Of a stretch of 64,000 nucleotides of DNA, positions 60,151 through 64,000 are shown one piece after another. Position numbers and translations under genes: made by a program. The stretch covers positions 11,316 to 75,315 of the forward strand of contig DPHV01000044.1 in assembly GCA_003521625.1 (NCBI GenBank), given 5' to 3'. The DNA is from Ruminococcus sp. GTDB lineage: Bacteria > Bacillota > Clostridia > Oscillospirales > Acutalibacteraceae. Each line of letters starts with the position of its first letter. Position 1 is the stretch's first letter. Under the pieces are notes generated by a model. That model had not been told where the DNA came from, did not search any database, and saw nothing but the letters and a program-made list of their open reading frames with translations.

Positions 60151-60984
60151 ATGGCCATTAAAGTTTATAAGCCGACCATCAACTCAAGAAGAAATATGTC
60201 GGTTACAGATTATTCGGTCCTTTCAAAGGTTGAGCCCGAAAAGAGCCTGCTTGCTCCTTTAAACAAGAAGTCAGGCCGCAACAGCTACGGCAGAATCACC
60301 GTTCGTCACAGAGGCGGCGGTAACCGCAGAAAGTACCGTATCATTGACTTCAAGCGTCAGAAGTTTGACGTTGAAGGCACAGTAAAAACATTAGAGTACG
60401 ATCCTAACCGTTCGGCATTCATCGCTCTTGTAGAGTACACCGACGGTGAGAAAGCTTACATTATCGCTCCCGAGGGACTTAAGGTAGGCGACAAGGTAGT
60501 AGCAGGTGCTAACGCCGACATCAAGCCCGGCAACGCACTTCCGCTTACAGCAATTCCTGTAGGTACATTCATTCACAATGTTGAGCTTTACCCCGGCAGA
60601 GGCGCACAGCTTGCTCGTTCGGCAGGTAATATGGCACAGCTTATGGCTAGAGAGAACGGACTTGCTCTGTTAAGACTTCCTTCAGGCGAGTTAAGAAACG
60701 TTCCCGAAAGCTGTATGGCTACTATCGGTCAGGTAGGCAACATTGACCACGAAAACGTTAAAATCGGTAAAGCCGGCCGTAAGAGAAATATGGGCTGGCG
60801 TCCCACAGTCCGCGGTTCTGTTATGAACCCGAACGACCACCCGCACGGCGGTGGTGAGGGTAAGTCACCGGTTGGCCGTCCGGGCCCTGTAACCCCTTGG
60901 GGTAAGCCCGCACTCGGCTATAAGACTCGTAAGAACAACAAGAGCAGCGATAAGCTTATCGTTCGCAGAAGAAACGGTAAGTAA
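60151..60984 (+). CDS. rplB: 50S ribosomal protein L2
   Basis: 277 residues, full length: RNSYGRITVRHRGGGNRRKYR, IALVEYTDGEKAYI, NMAQLMARENGLALLRLPSGE, GWRPTVRGSVMNPNDHPHGGGEGKSP (conserved His near the peptidyl transferase centre). Translation signal GAGGAGAGTG. Confidence 0.98.
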   Translation: MAIKVYKPTINSRRNMSVTDYSVLSKVEPEKSLLAPLNKKSGRNSYGRITVRHRGGGNRRKYRIIDFKRQKFDVEGTVKTLEYDPNRSAFIALVEYTDGEKAYIIAPEGLKVGDKVVAGANADIKPGNALPLTAIPVGTFIHNVELYPGRGAQLARSAGNMAQLMARENGLALLRLPSGELRNVPESCMATIGQVGNIDHENVKIGKAGRKRNMGWRPTVRGSVMNPNDHPHGGGEGKSPVGRPGPVTPWGKPALGYKTRKNNKSSDKLIVRRRNGK

Positions 60985-61007
60985 GGCAGAGAAAGGAGCT
61001 TATAACT

Positions 61008-61280
61008 ATGAGTAGAAGTACTAAAAAGGGTCCCTTTGTTCAGCCTGTACTGCTCAAAAGGGTTCTTGAAATGAACGAAAAGGGCGAAAAGAGAATTTTA
61101 AAGACATGGTCAAGAAGTTCAACAATTTTCCCCGAGTTCGTTGGTCACACATTCGCCGTTCACGACGGTCGTAAGCACGTTCCGGTATATGTTACTGAAG
61201 ATATGGTAGGTCACAAGCTCGGCGAGTTTGCTCCTACAAGAACCTTCAAGGGTCATGCCGGTTCAAAAACAAGCAAATAA
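61008..61280 (+). CDS. rpsS: 30S ribosomal protein S19
   Basis: 90 residues: SRSTKKGPFVQPVLLKRV, IKTWSRSSTI-like LKTWSRSSTIFPEFVGHTFAVHDGRKHVPVYV and LGEFAPTRTFKGHAG. Full length. AGAAAGGAGC precedes the start. Confidence 0.98.
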   Translation: MSRSTKKGPFVQPVLLKRVLEMNEKGEKRILKTWSRSSTIFPEFVGHTFAVHDGRKHVPVYVTEDMVGHKLGEFAPTRTFKGHAGSKTSK

Positions 61281-61300
61281 GCGGAAGGAGAGTATTGCAG

Positions 61301-61639
61301 ATGGAAGCAAAGGCAAATGCTAAATTTGTTCGTATTTCACCCCGCAAGGTTGGCGTTGTTCTTGACCTTATCAGAGGCAAAGACGTCAGATATGCGGAAG
61401 CTGTTCTTAAGCACACTCCCAAGGCCGCTTGCGAGCCGCTTTTAAAGCTGCTCAAGTCAGCTATGGCAAATGCTGAGAACAACCATGATATGGATGTATC
61501 CAAGCTCTACGTTGCAGCTTGCAACGCTACAGCAGGCCCCATCCTTAAAAGAATTCGTCCGAGAGCACAGGGCAGAGCGTTCAGAATTAACAAGAGAACT
61601 TCTCACATTACCCTCGTTCTCAAGGAAAAAGAAGACTAA
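61301..61639 (+). CDS. rplV: 50S ribosomal protein L22
   Basis: 112 residues: AKFVRISPRKVGVVLDLIRGK, and the beta-hairpin RIRPRAQGRAFRINKRTSHITLVL reaching into the exit tunnel. ATG 61301 is used with GGAAGGAG 10 nt upstream; TTG 61295 would be too close. Confidence 0.97.
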   Translation: MEAKANAKFVRISPRKVGVVLDLIRGKDVRYAEAVLKHTPKAACEPLLKLLKSAMANAENNHDMDVSKLYVAACNATAGPILKRIRPRAQGRAFRINKRTSHITLVLKEKED

Positions 61640-61653
61640 GGGGAGGTTTAAAT

Positions 61654-62325
61654 ATGGGTCAGAAAGTTAATCCGCACGGTCTTCGTGTCGGTGTTATTAA
61701 AGATTGGGATTCCCGTTGGTTTGCAAACAAAAAGGACTTCGGCGCTACACTCGTTGAGGACTACAACCTTCGTAAAACTCTGAAGGCACAGCTTTACAAC
61801 TTCGGTATCTCAAAGATTGAAATTGAGCGTGACGGCAAAAGAGTAAGAATCAGCATTCACTGCGCTAAGCCCGGTCTTGTTATCGGTAAGGGCGGCTCCG
61901 AGATTGAGAAGCTCAAGGTTCAGTGCGAAAAATTCTTAAACAAGCCCGTTGCAATCAACATTGTTGAAGTAAAGGCTCCCGAGCTTGACGCACAGCTCGC
62001 TGCAGAGAGCATTGCTCAGCAACTCGAAAAGAGAATTTCTTTCCGCCGTGCTATGAAGCAGGCTATCGGCAACGCAATGCGCCGTGGAGCAAAAGGTATT
62101 AAGGTTATGTGTTCAGGCCGTCTCGGCGGTGCTGAAATTGCTCGTTCGGAGCAGTATCACGAGGGCACAATTCCGCTTCAGACACTTCGTGCAGACATCG
62201 ACTACGGTTTTGCAGAGGCTAACACAACCTACGGTAAAATCGGCGTTAAGGTTTGGCTTTACAAAGGCGAAGTTTTGAACGAAGTTAAGTCAAGAAAGCC
62301 CCGCAGAGAAGGAGGCAGAAAGTAA
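61654..62325 (+). CDS. rpsC: 30S ribosomal protein S3
   Basis: 223 residues: GQKVNPHGLRVGVIKDWDSRWFA, KH domain GLVIGKGGSEIEKL, MRRGAKGIKVMCSGRLGGAEIAR and IDYGFAEANTTYGKIGVKVW. Forms the mRNA entry site. GGGGAGG precedes the ATG; its TAA shares one base with the start of rplP. Confidence 0.98.
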   Translation: MGQKVNPHGLRVGVIKDWDSRWFANKKDFGATLVEDYNLRKTLKAQLYNFGISKIEIERDGKRVRISIHCAKPGLVIGKGGSEIEKLKVQCEKFLNKPVAINIVEVKAPELDAQLAAESIAQQLEKRISFRRAMKQAIGNAMRRGAKGIKVMCSGRLGGAEIARSEQYHEGTIPLQTLRADIDYGFAEANTTYGKIGVKVWLYKGEVLNEVKSRKPRREGGRK

Positions 62326-62744
62326 TGTTATTACCTAAGAGAGTTAAGTACAGAAGAGTACACAGAGGTCGTATGACAGGTAAGGCTCTTCGTGGTAACA
62401 AGGTTACTTACGGTGAGTACGGTCTTCAGGCTACAGAGCCTGCATGGATCACCTCAAACCAGATTGAGGCTGCCCGTATCGCTATGACACGTTACTGCAA
62501 AAGATTCGGTAAAGTTTGGATCAAGATTTTCCCTGACAAGCCTGTTACAGCAAAGCCTGCTGAAACTCGAATGGGTTCAGGTAAAGGTTCTCCCGAATAC
62601 TGGGTTGCAGTAGTTAAGCCCGGCAGAGTTATGTTTGAACTCGCAGGCGTTGATGAAGCTACAGCAAGAGAAGCACTTCGTCTTGCTTCAACAAAGCTTC
62701 CCATCAAGTGCAAGTTTGTTAAAAAAGAGGAGGGTGAGCAGTAA
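62325..62744 (+). CDS. rplP: 50S ribosomal protein L16
   Basis: 139 residues: LLPKRVKYRRVHRGRMTGKA, TRYCKRFGKVWIKIFPDKPVT, MGSGKGSPEYWVAVVKPGR. Contacts tRNA elbow near the A site. AAGGAGG of its ribosome binding site lies in the end of rpsC. One-base overlaps with both neighbours (TAATG). Confidence 0.98.
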   Translation: MLLPKRVKYRRVHRGRMTGKALRGNKVTYGEYGLQATEPAWITSNQIEAARIAMTRYCKRFGKVWIKIFPDKPVTAKPAETRMGSGKGSPEYWVAVVKPGRVMFELAGVDEATAREALRLASTKLPIKCKFVKKEEGEQ

Positions 62745-62947
62745 TGAAAGCATCAGAAATCAGAGAAATGTCAGTTGAAGAGCTTCAGACAAAGCTCACA
62801 GAACTCAAAGAAGAATTATTTAATCTTCGTTTCCAGCTTGCTGTTAACCAGCTCGAAAACTCATCCAGAATCGGTGCCGTAAAAAAGGACATTGCAAGAG
62901 TTTCTACAATTCTTCGTCAGCGTGAACTTAACGGCACAGAAGCTTAA
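62744..62947 (+). CDS. rpmC: 50S ribosomal protein L29
   Basis: 67 residues, two-helix hairpin: EIREMSVEELQTKLTELKEELFNLRFQLAVNQLENSSRI split by ASE start and IGAVKKDIARVSTILRQRE. GAGGAGGGTGAG precedes the start, which overlaps the rplP stop. Confidence 0.97.
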   Translation: MKASEIREMSVEELQTKLTELKEELFNLRFQLAVNQLENSSRIGAVKKDIARVSTILRQRELNGTEA

Positions 62948-62964
62948 GAGAGGGGGACTTAACA

Positions 62965-63222
62965 GTGAGTGAAAGAAATATGAGAAAAACCGTTGTCGGC
63001 AAGGTTGTAAGCAACAAGATGGACAAAACAATCGTTGTTGCCGTTGAAGACAGCGTAAAGCATAAGCTTTATAACAAAATTGTTAAGCGTACGGTTCGCT
63101 TTAAGGCACACGACGAGAACAATGAGTGCAATATCGGCGACCGTGTAAAGGTTATGGAGACCCGTCCTCTTTCTAAGGATAAAAGATGGAGACTCGTCGA
63201 GATTATTGAGAAAGCTAAATAA
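62965..63222 (+). CDS. rpsQ: 30S ribosomal protein S17
   Basis: 85 residues: MRKTVVGKVVSNKMDKTIVV, VKRTVRFKAHDENNECNIGDRV, METRPLSKDKRWRLVEII. GTG start at 62965, 8 nt after GAGGGGGA. Confidence 0.97.
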   Translation: MSERNMRKTVVGKVVSNKMDKTIVVAVEDSVKHKLYNKIVKRTVRFKAHDENNECNIGDRVKVMETRPLSKDKRWRLVEIIEKAK

Positions 63223-63255
63223 GTTTAGCGGCTTTGAGAAAAGGAGGAATACACT

Positions 63256-63624
63256 GTGATTCAACAGCAAACCATCCTCAAGGTTGCCGACAACACCGGC
63301 GCAAAGGAACTTATGTGCATTCGTGTACTCGGCGGTACCAGAAGGAGATATGCCAACATTGGCGATATTATTGTTGCCTCGGTTAAAAAAGCAGCACCCG
63401 GCGGTGTTGTTAAAAAAGGCGACGTTGTAAGAGCCGTAGTTGTTCGTTCTGCAAAGGGCGTAAGACGTGAAGACGGCACATACATCCGCTTTGATGAAAA
63501 TGCGGCTGTTATCATTAAGGAAGATAAGAACCCCAAGGGTACTCGTATCTTCGGACCGGTAGCAAGAGAGCTTCGTGATAAGGACTTTATGAAGATTCTT
63601 TCTCTCGCTCCCGAAGTACTTTAA
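63256..63624 (+). CDS. rplN: 50S ribosomal protein L14
   Basis: 122 residues: MIQQQTILKVADNTGAKELM, VLGGTRRRYANIGDIIVASVK, VVVRSAKGVRREDGTYIRFDENAAVII. GTG start with AAAGGAGG upstream. Subunit-interface protein. Confidence 0.98.
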   Translation: MIQQQTILKVADNTGAKELMCIRVLGGTRRRYANIGDIIVASVKKAAPGGVVKKGDVVRAVVVRSAKGVRREDGTYIRFDENAAVIIKEDKNPKGTRIFGPVARELRDKDFMKILSLAPEVL

Positions 63625-63639
63625 TTTGGAGGTGTCACA

Positions 63640-63957
63640 ATGAATAAGGTTCATGTAAAAACAGGCGACACCGTTATCGTTATCAGCGGTAAGGATAAGG
63701 GCAAAAAAGGTCAGGTTCTGGCTGTAAGCCCCAAAGAAGGCAAGGTTATCGTAGAGAAAGTAAATATGGTTTCAAAGCACGTTAAGCCCAGAAAGATGGG
63801 CGAGCAGGGCGGTATCATCAAGGCCGAGGGCGCTATGTACGCTTCCAAGGTTCAGATTGTATGCCCCAGATGCAAGAAGCCCACAAGAGTTGCTCACAAG
63901 ATTTTTGAGGACGGCTCAAAGGGCAGAATCTGCGCAAAGTGCAAGGAATCACTGTAA
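63640..63957 (+). CDS. rplX: 50S ribosomal protein L24
   Basis: 105 residues: KTGDTVIVISGKDKGKKGQVL (KOW motif), NMVSKHVKPRK. The C-terminal VCPRCKKPTRVAHK...CAKCKES adds a four-cysteine, zinc-ribbon-like element, present in some L24. GGAGGTGTCAC precedes the ATG. Confidence 0.97.
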   Translation: MNKVHVKTGDTVIVISGKDKGKKGQVLAVSPKEGKVIVEKVNMVSKHVKPRKMGEQGGIIKAEGAMYASKVQIVCPRCKKPTRVAHKIFEDGSKGRICAKCKESL

Positions 63958-63971
63958 GGAGGAAATAAGAT

Positions 63972-64000
63972 ATGGCAAGACTTAAAGAATATTATTCAAA
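63972..64000 (+). CDS. rplE: 50S ribosomal protein L5 (5' end only)
   Basis: ATG at 63972 behind AAGGAGGAAATA, then MARLKEYYS, the usual L5 N terminus. It is cut by the window edge. Identification relies on this start and its expected position after rplX. Confidence 0.85.

Noticed and set aside
62959..63654. 231-codon minus-strand frame across rpsQ and rplN
   Set aside because: Antisense to two certain ribosomal protein genes; no recognisable motif.

Overview
The window looks like chromosome from a low-to-mid GC Gram-positive Clostridia, most likely a gut Oscillospiraceae/Ruminococcaceae relative. The evidence is the S10 ribosomal operon order, an NfnAB-type transhydrogenase, a SpoVAC gene, strong AGGAGG-type ribosome binding sites, sigma-A promoters with 17-bp spacers, B12-dependent methionine synthesis, and intergenic palindromic repeats of a kind common in such genomes. 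Species cannot be fixed from the sequence alone. No rRNA, tRNA, CRISPR array, transposase or prophage was seen.

Layout. 1-137: truncated copy of a heptamer-ended repeat. 263-4141: methionine operon (metF, a separate MetH reactivation domain, and a MetH lacking that domain). 4138-4962: convergent metallophosphoesterase. 5161-24505: exopolysaccharide/capsule locus with a phosphoglycosyl transferase, EpsG-like polymerase, Wzx flippase, eight glycosyltransferases, two pyruvyl-transferase-fold proteins, an acetyltransferase, an aldo/keto reductase, a split transketolase, a MenD-like thiamine-diphosphate enzyme and an SDR. Two degraded gene fragments lie in it. 24729-28475: CapD/EpsC-type nucleotide-sugar dehydratase and glmS. 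28502-34596: a Dlt-like cassette (adenylation enzyme, carrier protein, LysA/BtrK-type PLP decarboxylase, MBOAT, SGNH protein), the best candidate here for an undescribed system. 35194-36969: unknown membrane protein with a highly charged cytoplasmic tail.

36987-43366: biosynthesis (pyrC, a DUF559 gene beside a palindromic element, a DRE-TIM aldolase, pyrF, serC, serA). 43479-46616 (minus): amidohydrolase and nfnBA. 46884-48365: ldh and convergent spoVAC. 48519-51107: cysteine desulfurase and thiI, separated by a repeat. 51210-55834: class B sortase with an unusual cytosolic domain, a small MoaB/CinA-like protein, an alanine racemase and an ATP-grasp protein, closely spaced as if co-transcribed. 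55896-57243: small membrane protein and convergent cobA/cobO-type adenosyltransferase, which could supply the cofactor family used by MetH. 57663-64000: S10 operon (rpsJ to the start of rplE), preceded by a long leader with a consensus promoter and an intrinsic terminator before the first gene, with alternative pairings that look like a transcription attenuator.

Much of the window concerns the envelope: polymer synthesis and export (5161-28475), a possible aminoacyl-type polymer decoration cassette (28502-34596), and a sortase/racemase/ATP-grasp group (51210-55834). At least five related MITE-like repeats sit between operons. All assignments come from reading motifs; no database search was run.
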